64,000 nt of DNA from Aureispira sp. CCB-QB1 (GTDB taxonomy: Bacteria > Bacteroidota > Bacteroidia > Chitinophagales > Saprospiraceae), in NCBI RefSeq assembly GCF_000724545.1, contig NZ_JHBV01000002.1, positions 1-64,000 of the forward strand. The letters run 5' to 3'. The translations under genes were made by a program, and so were the position numbers. How positions within the stretch are numbered: the stretch's first letter is position 1; each line of letters opens with the position of its first letter. The notes under the pieces were generated by a model. The model was not told the DNA's origin and ran no database searches. It saw only the letters and a program-made list of their open reading frames with translations. Shown here piece by piece: positions 43,161 through 50,737 of this stretch.

Positions 43161-43199
43161 TACAAAAAAAAGGAGAACAAGCACTCTCTTATTCTCCTT
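43161..43199 (-). terminator. Terminator downstream of the Rep gene
   Basis: On the minus strand AAGGAGAA and TTCTCCTT pair over 8 bp around a 15-nt loop and are followed by a run of eight T. It is the first strong terminator after the Rep gene stop, about 270 bp away; no ORF lies between. The remaining 42800-43467 sequence shows nothing else convincing except a CCTCC/GGAGG hairpin at 43417-43435. Confidence 0.65.
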
Positions 43200-43467
43200 C
43201 AGTGAATATAAATAAATTAAGCTCTTTATAACCGTTTCGCTAAATTAGCTTGACTTATGATTTATATTACTCGAAACATACATATATAAATATCAATTCT
43301 TCCTCAAAAAGAAAAACTGCAACCACTCACCCAAAACAACTCCTTAAAAAACCCAAAAAAGGCAATCTAAAAAATTCTAAAAAATTTTTAAAGCACCTCA
43401 TCACCTATTATATACACCTCCCTATATAAAGGAGGAAGAGAGGGGTTTAGGATAACAAGGGGGGGGA

Positions 43468-44154
43468 TTATGCACATTCCAATATCTTATGTACTCTCTC
43501 CCCATCTCTTTCTAAGTCTGTTCCTCTTATTCCCCAATATAAACCATCCATCTTGTTCCAATCTTTTAATATGTAATTCATTCCAGCCATTGAGTTACGG
43601 TAGTCTTCAACATGATTAATGGCATGAGGAAATTGATTATCTAAAATAGATTGAATAGTTTCATTTTCTAATGAGCCAAATAAAGCAATATGATTGTGAA
43701 AACCTCCACCACGTTTTTTAAACGGTTCTGTTGAAAACAAAATACGAAGCGATTTTTTAGGATATTGTTTTCGTAGCTCATCAAATAACTTATCCATATT
43801 TGAACGACAATGCTCAGGCGATAAATCTTTTTCGTAAGATACTGTACAGAAATATGACCAATCAAGATAGGATAAGAATGTAGCTAGGTCATTTGGATTC
43901 TTTAGTTTATTCACATAAGTTTTAATCCTTTTCAATTCTAACTCTAAATCTTCTTCATTTGAGCTTAGGATTTTTTCGGGAATAAATTCTGTTAGAAACT
44001 GCTTCTTGTGATAATATTTAGTTCCTTTCTTTTTTACCCAATCACTTTTCATTTTATCATTTGCTATCTTTTTTCTTCTTCTTGCTATTGTTTTCTTGCA
44101 AATACCAAGCAATTCGGCAATCTCTTGTGTTGTGTAACTCTTTTTTAATTTCAT
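43468..44154 (-). CDS. HUH-type rolling-circle replication initiator (Rep) with N-terminal HTH
   Basis: 228 residues. Residues 5-50 form a helix-turn-helix (SYTTQEIAELLGICKKTIAR). Residues 105-215 carry the Rep signature: FCTVSYEKDLS, then GGGFHNHIALFG, in which His-Asn-His is the metal-binding HUH motif, then GMNYILKDW, which holds the candidate nicking Tyr in Y-x-x-K form. The length suits small replicon and mobile-element Reps. It probably nicks the excised circle for replication or strand transfer. It sits about 690 bp from the right att site, with an imperfect hairpin 57 bp upstream that could be the nick site. Confidence 0.75.
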   Translation of the reverse strand: MKLKKSYTTQEIAELLGICKKTIARRRKKIANDKMKSDWVKKKGTKYYHKKQFLTEFIPEKILSSNEEDLELELKRIKTYVNKLKNPNDLATFLSYLDWSYFCTVSYEKDLSPEHCRSNMDKLFDELRKQYPKKSLRILFSTEPFKKRGGGFHNHIALFGSLENETIQSILDNQFPHAINHVEDYRNSMAGMNYILKDWNKMDGLYWGIRGTDLERDGERVHKILECA

Positions 44155-44210
44155 TAATTACGTCCATTGATATTTTTAATTTTTAGGTACTGCTTACTTT
44201 CAGATATACG

Positions 44211-44235
44211 AAGTCCAATACAAGGCATTAGACTT
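44211..44235. other. Hairpin upstream of Rep, candidate replication or transfer origin
   Basis: AAGTCCAAT and ATTAGACTT are 9-nt inverted arms (one mismatch) around a 7-nt loop, 57 bp upstream of the Rep start. Rolling-circle origins commonly are small hairpins beside the rep gene; no known nick consensus was recognised here. The other 44155-44800 sequence is non-coding. Confidence 0.35.
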
Positions 44236-44446
44236 GAGAAAAAAAATAAACCGTATTGTTGTATATAAAAGGCTATTATTTAGCCATTTTGAATAGAGGA
44301 CATTTTGTCCTGTCTTATTTATAAATATGCTCTATTTTTCAAAAAACTCTTGCATTCCTTAAAATCTAAGTCTTGAAAGGGAGAAAATACAACTAGTGAA
44401 CTCAAACGAGAATAAAAAGAGCTATCTCAAGCTTTTCAAAAATTCG

Positions 44447-44464
44447 GTTGAAGTAAAAGTTGAA
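44447..44464 (-). promoter_or_regulatory. Candidate integrase arm-type sites, right end (inner)
   Basis: GTTGAAGT at 44447-44454 and GTTGAA at 44459-44464 are reverse-strand copies of the ACTTCAAC word found in phase near the left att site. Confidence 0.35.
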
Positions 44465-44623
44465 AAAAAGCGTATTTTTTCTTAAATTACAAGAGCTAGA
44501 AAAGCTAGTAACATAAAAAACTACAATCTAAATCGAAACATAAACGCTTCTTAAAGAGTAAATTATGCTATTATCTAAAAATTAATTGAATTACTCTTAG
44601 AAAAGTGTTTGAAGGAGGAAAAA

Positions 44624-44631
44624 GTTGAAGT
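44624..44631 (-). promoter_or_regulatory. Candidate integrase arm-type site, right end (middle)
   Basis: A single GTTGAAGT, reverse-strand copy of ACTTCAAC, about 215 bp inside the right att site. Confidence 0.3.
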
Positions 44632-44781
44632 AACTTACCTTTAAGTTAGAAATTTAGGTAGATAAGGTGTTTGAAACCTATTGAGAGACTTCTTATGTTT
44701 TTGGAAAAGAAATAGGCATAATTGAGGTAAAATGCTAAAAGGACGAATCAAAGAAATTTGTTTTAAAAATATTCAAAAATC

Positions 44782-44798
44782 TCAACCATACTTCAACC
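44782..44798 (+). promoter_or_regulatory. Candidate integrase arm-type site, right end (outer)
   Basis: TCAACC at 44782-44787 and ACTTCAACC at 44790-44798 repeat with an 11-bp period, 47-60 bp from the right att core, mirroring 22936-22962. Confidence 0.42.
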
Positions 44799-44799
44799 A

Positions 44800-44836
44800 A
44801 ATAGAAAAAGGATTCCAGCAAACGCTGAAACCCTTT
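44800..44836 (-). terminator. Element-carried terminator of the tRNA-Asp transcript
   Basis: The arms at 44807-44819 and 44824-44836 pair over 13 bp on the minus-strand RNA, with the two mismatches resolved as G-U wobbles in that direction only, followed by CTTTTTCTAT. It starts 9 bp after the tRNA 3' end and replaces the chromosomal terminator now stranded at 22739. Confidence 0.75.
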
Positions 44837-44844
44837 ATTCTAGG

Positions 44845-44891
44845 GCGGTCTGGACGGGACTCGAACCCGCGACCCCCTGCGTGACAGGCAG
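44845..44891. other. Right attachment site (inside intact tRNA-Asp)
   Basis: 47 bp identical to 22775-22821. Because it completes the tRNA 3' half, integration leaves a functional tRNA-Asp. Confidence 0.92.
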
Positions 44892-44919
44892 GTATTCTAA
44901 CCAACTGAACTACCAGACC
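44846..44919 (-). tRNA. tRNA-Asp (GTC), downstream copy, integration target
   Basis: 74 nt on the minus strand: acceptor arms GGTCTGG / CCAGACC, discriminator G, anticodon loop CTGTCAC with GTC, and T-arm GGGTTCGAGTCCC. CCA is not encoded. The 3' 46 nt lie in the att repeat. Confidence 0.96.
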
Positions 44920-44959
44920 AAAATGAGTAAACTCACTTTGTATTTTATTGTAAAAGTTG

Positions 44960-45033
44960 CGGTCTGGACGGGACTCGAACCCGCGACCCCCTGCGTGACA
45001 GGCAGGTATTCTAACCAACTGAACTACCAGACC
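44960..45033 (-). tRNA. tRNA-Asp (GTC), upstream copy
   Basis: Same 74-nt sequence as the downstream copy, 40 bp upstream on the same transcript. It is the intact copy nearest the promoter. Confidence 0.96.
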
Positions 45034-45083
45034 AACTCTTTATTTTGTTGCGATTACAAGCATGTCTTGTAACTAGTGCGATG

Positions 45084-45113
45084 CAAATATAGGGCAAAAA
45101 TCAGTACTTGCAA
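45084..45113 (-). promoter_or_regulatory. Bacteroidota-type promoter of the tRNA-Asp pair
   Basis: On the minus strand TTG (45113-45111), a 19-bp spacer and TATATTTG (45091-45084) match the TTG-N19-21-TAnnTTTG consensus exactly, about 50 bp upstream of the first tRNA. Confidence 0.8.
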
Positions 45114-45189
45114 ATATTTGAGCAGTATTTTTTAAAGTTTTTTTAAAGTTTTTTTTGCCAAAAAACCTAGTCACTACATAATCAAGTAT

Positions 45190-48100
45190 TTAAGAAGAAA
45201 CTTTTTTTTCTGTTTTTTTTTCAAGAAGCAAAGATGCGTACAAAAACAGCTTATATTCGTTCGCTGTGATTCGTGCTTGATTGGTATATCCTGTTCTCAA
45301 ATCAGTAATGGTAGAAGCCTTGTGCTCCTCTCCCAACGATATATCATACAACCGTACTACAAAATTAGTTCCTAGTTCCACCTTCTTTTCTTCCGATCGT
45401 CGAATTTCTACCTGTATAGGCAACGGATTTTGATGCGAGCGATAAAACAAGTGATACCCCGCCTCTGCAATTAACAATTGGTGTGCCCCATAACCTTCGA
45501 TATAAAAAACAGCATCAATCAACTTAAAAGACAATCCTAGTTCTTCAAAAATTGCTTTGTAAACCCGTTTTAAATATTTTATTTCTTCCTGCCCTTGATT
45601 GCTAATCGTTGAGCGAATTTCAATTTCTAGCTTATCCAATTGTTCTCGTTCCAAATGCTCTACCTTTACTTTTAGAAAAGCTACATCAAAATAATCAGTC
45701 AAGTACACCGACTGCTGGCGATCGAATTGCTCAGGAGCATTTTGATAAACATAACGCAACTCTTCCAACGCGCTTTTTTGAAACAATTGCTCTTTGAGTA
45801 AAATTTTATCAATTTTAGTCGTATCTCGTTTATAAATAATGCTACTTGTTCCAGCACTTTTTAAGCGTAGAGAAGTAGATACGATATGATCCAAATACTT
45901 GCTTCTCACCCCTAACAACATTCTATTCGCATCCTCCTTTTTCTCTGCCAATTGATTTTTTAAGTCATAATATTGCCAGTCCAAATCATCCCCTTCATTC
46001 ATATCAATTACATAATCCTCTTCAGCATCTAAGACGGCCAAACGATCTTCTATGGATTCAATTTCTTCAATCAGAAAACCATAAAACCGCTTTAATTGAT
46101 TCTCGGTAGGGATTGGAGGTAAAAAGTTTTCTTGTAAGGGGCTGACAAAATCAAGTACTTCAATCTTGGGGTATAAGGTTCCATTTTTCAGCTTAATATC
46201 AAAAATGACAGGTTGGTCAGAAGTTGTTTTAATTAATTGCTCTGCCGAAAAAGCGGTTAAATCCTTTTCTATTTGACGTTTCAAAGCACGCCCTCCCATT
46301 TTAGCATTAAACCCACGTCTAGCCACCCACTCTAGAGCATCGTCTGAAATATTCAAAATAGTTGTCCGCCGCACAAAACCATCTCGACTTAACAAATTCT
46401 GAATTTGCAGTTTGGCAATTCCTAAAATATGCTCTAGCTCTAAAGCGTTAAAAATAACTGTTTTATCAATTCGATTAATGAACTCAGGTCGGAAAAAATT
46501 CTCTACCGCTTTCCTATAAATAGCATCATCCGTACTTTTTTGAGTTTGAAAGCCAAGTTGATTGTCTACATCTGACGCTCCAATATTAGAGGTCATAATA
46601 ATAATGGTATTTCCAAAATCAACCGTTCGCCCCAAAGCATCTGTCAAACGACCATCATCTAGAACTTGCAGGAGTAAATCATGAATTTTAGGATGTGCCT
46701 TCTCTATTTCATCAAACAAAACTACCCCAAAAGGATTGTAACGAATTTTTCCTGTCAACTGTCCTTCTGGATTATAATAATCGCCAATCAAACGAGACAA
46801 AGCCATTTCGTCAATATACTCGTTCATATCAAAACGCATCAACTTTTTAGCATCTCCCAACAAATATTCACAGATAATTTTAGCCGCTTCCGTTTTACCA
46901 ACTCCTGTCGGACCAATAAACAGGAAGGAGCCCAAGGGTTTGTTAGGATCATTTAATTTGGCTTTAATGGTGTGAATCACATTGGTCAAACAATCTACGG
47001 CATTTTTTTGACCAACCAATGAGGCCTCAATATGTTGGCGCACCTCATTTTCTTCAAACGTGTACCCCATGTCAAAAATTTGGCTACTCAAACCACTATA
47101 CATCTCGAATTCCTCTTGTGCCTGTTCTACATCAACCGTTTGCATACTATATTTAACCGCCAATTGTGTCAACAGTTTTGAAACAGAACCAGGTAAGGCC
47201 TTGCGCTTAAAATAGTTTCTATGAATGGTAAATAATTGCCGAACTGCTGGGATTGAAATGGTACATTGGTGTTGTAATTCCAAGCGTTTGCGCTCTTCCA
47301 AAACCATTTTAACCGCTGTTTCTAAGGTTGGTTGTTGAATCCGTATTACTTGAAACAAATCTGTAAACCGACGATCTTTCTCCTGTATAATTTTCCATTC
47401 CTCTGGTGTTGCAATCAGAATAACTTGCAACAAGCGTTTTTCCAGATAAGGTTTCAAAACATCACTCAAAGTCATGCTGTTTTGTGACGACTTGCCAATA
47501 CGGAGCATTGCTACCACATTGTTGATTAGGATTTTGTCTGTTTTTTTTCCTTTTTGACGAGTTTTAAGGTGTTGCAATATTGCCTCAAAACGCTTCTGCC
47601 ACATACCAACCACACTCATTCCTGCAATAATACGAGTAGGGTCAATATGCCAAAGCCTAGTCATTTTTTCTGTATCTGGCTTATCCCATGTCTTGCAGAA
47701 ACGATAGACAATTTCGTGAATCAAGCTATGTTTGCCAACGCCTTCCTCTCCTACCAATACAATCGGTGTATTCTCTTGTTGATAAACAATCCCTGACAAC
47801 TGCTGCACCAATTCTTCTCTCTGAAAAGCCCGTTTCAAACCAACTGGATACAATTCGTTTAAATTTACGCCAACCTTTCCAACTTCTTCGGCACCGTCAA
47901 AATCTTCCTGCCCTCCAAAAAAGGCAAACATCCAATCGTCCGCACTGCTCTCAAATCGAAAGTTGTTATGCGCCACATTCACCTTAAATTCCAAGGTAGT
48001 CACAAACTCTCCTTTACTGGCATAGTAGGGATCCATATCCAACGTAGTCAATCCAGCATTTTTTTTGTAAATCCGCAACAGCTTTTCAATCACCAATTGT

Positions 48101-48507
48101 GTTTGGATGCTAATGTCTTTAAAGCTGTTTTCAGCTTCTTCCATGACAAAAACAAAAGAATTAAAACTAGGCAAGCACACAAATGTCTTTTCTTGTAGCT
48201 GAAAATAAATGATACTAAAAGAACCGTTTACCGATTGTTTGCCTGCTACAAAATTCATTTTTAGCACCTTGTGTTGCATCTTAGGGCTAAACATATACCA
48301 CAACAAATAATCAGCATTGGAACGCCCAATTTTTAAGCCTTTAAAATGATCTCGCACTTCTTTCTTAAACAGTGAGACGGCTTCCTCATAACGCCGATTG
48401 ACGGCAACAGGATTTGGAAAAAAAATAGGGGCAATATGATATTGTTGTTGTTTGTTAATCTCTAAATGTTGTACCATTACGGGTACTGTTACCGTTACTT
48501 GGCTCAT
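45190..48507 (-). CDS. Clp-like AAA+ protein with degenerate first ATPase domain and release-factor-like C-terminal region
   Basis: 1105 residues. The N-terminal 220 residues are not a Clp N-domain and are unrecognised. AAA domain 1 has Walker A GEEGVGKHS (about 255), but its Walker B place reads KILINNVVAML, without the acidic DE pair, so hydrolysis there is doubtful. AAA domain 2 is canonical: GPTGVGKTEAAK (about 535), VVLFDEIEKAHP (about 595), an Asn sensor (MTSNIGA) and a ClpB D2-small domain (about 740-800). After a coiled-coil region, residues about 960-1060 recall the PCRF domain of class I release factors: LEIEIRSTISNQGQEEIKYL, a helix, then the YGAHQLLIAEAGYHLFYRSH turn. No GGQ motif follows. 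Probably an unfoldase or disaggregase relative; ribosome or RF-like binding is a hypothesis. Confidence 0.7.
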   Translation of the reverse strand: MSQVTVTVPVMVQHLEINKQQQYHIAPIFFPNPVAVNRRYEEAVSLFKKEVRDHFKGLKIGRSNADYLLWYMFSPKMQHKVLKMNFVAGKQSVNGSFSIIYFQLQEKTFVCLPSFNSFVFVMEEAENSFKDISIQTQLVIEKLLRIYKKNAGLTTLDMDPYYASKGEFVTTLEFKVNVAHNNFRFESSADDWMFAFFGGQEDFDGAEEVGKVGVNLNELYPVGLKRAFQREELVQQLSGIVYQQENTPIVLVGEEGVGKHSLIHEIVYRFCKTWDKPDTEKMTRLWHIDPTRIIAGMSVVGMWQKRFEAILQHLKTRQKGKKTDKILINNVVAMLRIGKSSQNSMTLSDVLKPYLEKRLLQVILIATPEEWKIIQEKDRRFTDLFQVIRIQQPTLETAVKMVLEERKRLELQHQCTISIPAVRQLFTIHRNYFKRKALPGSVSKLLTQLAVKYSMQTVDVEQAQEEFEMYSGLSSQIFDMGYTFEENEVRQHIEASLVGQKNAVDCLTNVIHTIKAKLNDPNKPLGSFLFIGPTGVGKTEAAKIICEYLLGDAKKLMRFDMNEYIDEMALSRLIGDYYNPEGQLTGKIRYNPFGVVLFDEIEKAHPKIHDLLLQVLDDGRLTDALGRTVDFGNTIIIMTSNIGASDVDNQLGFQTQKSTDDAIYRKAVENFFRPEFINRIDKTVIFNALELEHILGIAKLQIQNLLSRDGFVRRTTILNISDDALEWVARRGFNAKMGGRALKRQIEKDLTAFSAEQLIKTTSDQPVIFDIKLKNGTLYPKIEVLDFVSPLQENFLPPIPTENQLKRFYGFLIEEIESIEDRLAVLDAEEDYVIDMNEGDDLDWQYYDLKNQLAEKKEDANRMLLGVRSKYLDHIVSTSLRLKSAGTSSIIYKRDTTKIDKILLKEQLFQKSALEELRYVYQNAPEQFDRQQSVYLTDYFDVAFLKVKVEHLEREQLDKLEIEIRSTISNQGQEEIKYLKRVYKAIFEELGLSFKLIDAVFYIEGYGAHQLLIAEAGYHLFYRSHQNPLPIQVEIRRSEEKKVELGTNFVVRLYDISLGEEHKASTITDLRTGYTNQARITANEYKLFLYASLLLEKKTEKKVSS

Positions 48508-48663
48508 GTATGCTGCTTCTTTTTTGGTTGTTTGGGTCTTATGTTTCCCTTCTTATAACTGGTCTTTGAAACTACAAAATAGGCTTTTTGTTTTTTATTT
48601 TAAAATCGTAGATGGATTGGTGGGTTTTATTTTTTGGAATGTGTATCTTGGGATTCAAATTAT

Positions 48664-49992
48664 ATGCAAAAAATGAAGCAAGAAGAACAACATTCACCCG
48701 CCGTTTATTTTAAATCATTGACGATTGAGGGCATCCATTGTTTTAAATCAGAACAAACCATTGACCTTACAGACAATGATGATAATCCTGCTATGTGGAC
48801 GGTTATTTTGGGAAATAATAATACAGGGAAGACTACGCTTTTGCGGTGTTTGGCGGGATTTGAGACAATTTCTATTTCAGTAACCCCTCCCTTAAAACAT
48901 ACTAGTAAGCTTCCTAAAACACATAGAGGTTTTCACGTAAGTTTAAAATTTGAACGAGCATACGACTCTCGTTCTTACTCTAATACTAAAGCTTTTGCAG
49001 CTTTACATAATTTTTGGTTACAGAAAGAAGATGCTATCCTCAATTCTACTCAGCTAAAACACAAAAACTTGCCTCATAATACTACTGGATTTTATCTTTA
49101 TTCAAGCCCTATTATATACAATCCTTTGCTCATTAATGAAATATTAATAGATGCATATGGAACCCAACGAAAACAAGGCAAAAGTACATTTATAGAATAC
49201 CAGCTCAATGATCGGACAGAGTCCTTGTTTAAAGATGACATAAAATCCATTATCAACGCAGAAGAATGGTTTTTAGGAACAAAATTCGATGCTCTAAATG
49301 GAGATAAAAAAGCACAACAAAATTTAACTCAAATTACCCATACGCTAGTTTCCATTTTACCCGATATTACCAACATAGAAATTGGTGGAAACGGAAATAG
49401 GCGCGTCCACTTCGTCACCAAAGGAGGCGAAAGAGTTCTAGTGAATCAATTGGGTTCGGGATACCAAAGTTTGGTCACTTGGGTCGTAGACTTTGCCAAA
49501 CGTATGTTTGACCGTTATCCTACTAGCGACAATCCATTGGCGGAACCAGCTATTGTTTTGGTTGATGAAATTGATTTGCATTTGCACCCCGAATGGCAAC
49601 GTAAAATTGTATCTTTTTTGAGAGATAAGTTTCCTAAAACGCAATTCATTGTTACTGCTCACAGCCCTTTGGTAATTCAATCTTCAGATGATATTAATGT
49701 GGTGGTCTTGCAAAAGAATGAGGAAACAGATGAAGTAAGTATTTATCAGCCCAAAGAAACCAACTTTCAAGGTTGGACAATAGAAGAAATTCTATCTGAT
49801 TTGATGGGGATGGGAGCAAAAATTCGTTCCGATAAATACTTAGAACTTTTATCAAGATTCAATGAAGGTTTAGACGAAGATAATTATCAGCTAGCAAATA
49901 TAGCTTTTGAAGAATTAAAACAGATTTTAAACCCCCAAAGTGCAAAATTAGAATTGTTAAAACTCCAAATGGCATCTTTAAGTAATGATTAA
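48664..49992 (+). CDS. ptuA: Septu-type ATPase PtuA
   Basis: 442 residues from ATG 48664; a TTG at 48634 would add ten, and ATG 48673 is also possible. It is an ABC/RecF-like single-chain ATPase: LTIEGIHCFKSEQTIDL opening, Walker A GNNNTGKTTLLR (about 52), signature region LGSGYQSLVTWVVDF, Walker B AIVLVDEIDLHLHPEWQRKI and H-loop FIVTAHSPLVIQSSDD. It overlaps the HNH gene by 8 bp. This ATPase plus HNH layout is that of the Septu antiphage system (PtuA/PtuB). It lies outside the tRNA-integrated element, divergent from the Clp-like gene. Confidence 0.8.
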   Translation: MQKMKQEEQHSPAVYFKSLTIEGIHCFKSEQTIDLTDNDDNPAMWTVILGNNNTGKTTLLRCLAGFETISISVTPPLKHTSKLPKTHRGFHVSLKFERAYDSRSYSNTKAFAALHNFWLQKEDAILNSTQLKHKNLPHNTTGFYLYSSPIIYNPLLINEILIDAYGTQRKQGKSTFIEYQLNDRTESLFKDDIKSIINAEEWFLGTKFDALNGDKKAQQNLTQITHTLVSILPDITNIEIGGNGNRRVHFVTKGGERVLVNQLGSGYQSLVTWVVDFAKRMFDRYPTSDNPLAEPAIVLVDEIDLHLHPEWQRKIVSFLRDKFPKTQFIVTAHSPLVIQSSDDINVVVLQKNEETDEVSIYQPKETNFQGWTIEEILSDLMGMGAKIRSDKYLELLSRFNEGLDEDNYQLANIAFEELKQILNPQSAKLELLKLQMASLSND

Positions 49993-50728
49993 ATTAACCT
50001 TTGAACCTAGACCTATTGGATTAACAGATGCCCTTGTAAAAGAGTTAACCGATTTATTCAAACAAAATAAAAAAAAGGCAGTTTGGAAACGAAAAGATAT
50101 TAAACAAGCACTTCTAAAAATGTCTAACAACAAATGTTGTTACTGCGAATGTGATGTTGTTCAAGCAAGTAACTATATGCAAGTAGAGCACTTTTATCAT
50201 AAAGATAAATTTGAAGACAAAGTACTAGATTGGGAAAATTTACTTCCTTGTTGTCAACGTTGCAACACCACAAAAAACGACCATGATGTTGTGGAGACAC
50301 CTTTAATCCATCCTGCTATTGACAATCCTCAAGACGAGCTTTCTTTTAAACTATATCGACTTTATGGTAAGACAGATTTAGGAAAGGAAACCATTCGTAA
50401 AATCAACCTTAACGATGATGATAGATTGGTCGATGTTCGTTATGCCTTGGGTAAAGAACTTATTTTTGAATTAGAAGAAATCTTAGATAAAGCGGAACGT
50501 TTTGAAAAAGGACTATATAGCCAAAAAGGACGGCTGACTTCTCATTTATCCAAAATCATGAAACGTTGCATTCCTAGTACTGTTTTCAGTGCTACCAAAG
50601 CAACCATTCTACTCCATGAGGATTCTTATCAACAAACCAAAGCAATTTTTATAAAACACAATCTCTGGGCACCTACATTTCAAGAATTAGAAGACTTGGC
50701 AAAATCTTGTGCTTTAGATTTAAAATAA
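49985..50728 (+). CDS. ptuB: Septu-type HNH endonuclease PtuB
   Basis: 247 residues. The HNH core at about 48-100 carries Cys pairs (NKCCYCECD and LLPCCQRCNTTKND), the catalytic-type histidine in VEHFYHKDKF and the Asn in DWENLLP. A helical C-terminal half follows. In Septu the PtuA complex controls PtuB, which cuts DNA on infection. The start codon overlaps the end of ptuA, implying coupled translation. Good match to the known pair in order, size and motifs. Confidence 0.82.
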   Translation: MIKLTFEPRPIGLTDALVKELTDLFKQNKKKAVWKRKDIKQALLKMSNNKCCYCECDVVQASNYMQVEHFYHKDKFEDKVLDWENLLPCCQRCNTTKNDHDVVETPLIHPAIDNPQDELSFKLYRLYGKTDLGKETIRKINLNDDDRLVDVRYALGKELIFELEEILDKAERFEKGLYSQKGRLTSHLSKIMKRCIPSTVFSATKATILLHEDSYQQTKAIFIKHNLWAPTFQELEDLAKSCALDLK

Positions 50729-50737
50729 ACCAAAAAC

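Larger units (their letters stand above)
22775..44891. mobile_element. Integrated mobile element of about 22.1 kb in tRNA-Asp
   Basis: Bounded by the 47-bp direct repeat of tRNA-Asp. A tyrosine recombinase gene begins 265 bp inside the left end and an HUH Rep gene lies near the right end. The repeat distance (44845 minus 22775) gives an excised circle of 22,070 bp. Cargo is defence-like and there are no conjugation, capsid or packaging genes, so it is best described as an integrative element (IME- or plasmid-derived) that may use another element for transfer. Excision would leave the tRNA intact. Confidence 0.88.

Noticed and set aside
22775-44891. Interpretation of the element as a prophage
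   Set aside because: No capsid, terminase, tail or lysis genes; the tail-fibre-like protein has a signal peptide and is a secreted Bacteroidota-type protein.
44782-45018. Open frame with VQLVRIPACHAGGRGFESRPD repeated
   Set aside because: It is a translation of the two tRNA-Asp genes and their spacer, a well-known false ORF.
44881-45072. Plus-strand frame of 63 codons over the tRNA genes
   Set aside because: Antisense of the tRNA-Asp genes; the repeat of residues comes from the tRNA duplication.
46681-48198. Several plus-strand frames of 76-99 codons opposite the Clp-like gene
   Set aside because: Antisense shadows of a long protein with clear Walker motifs.
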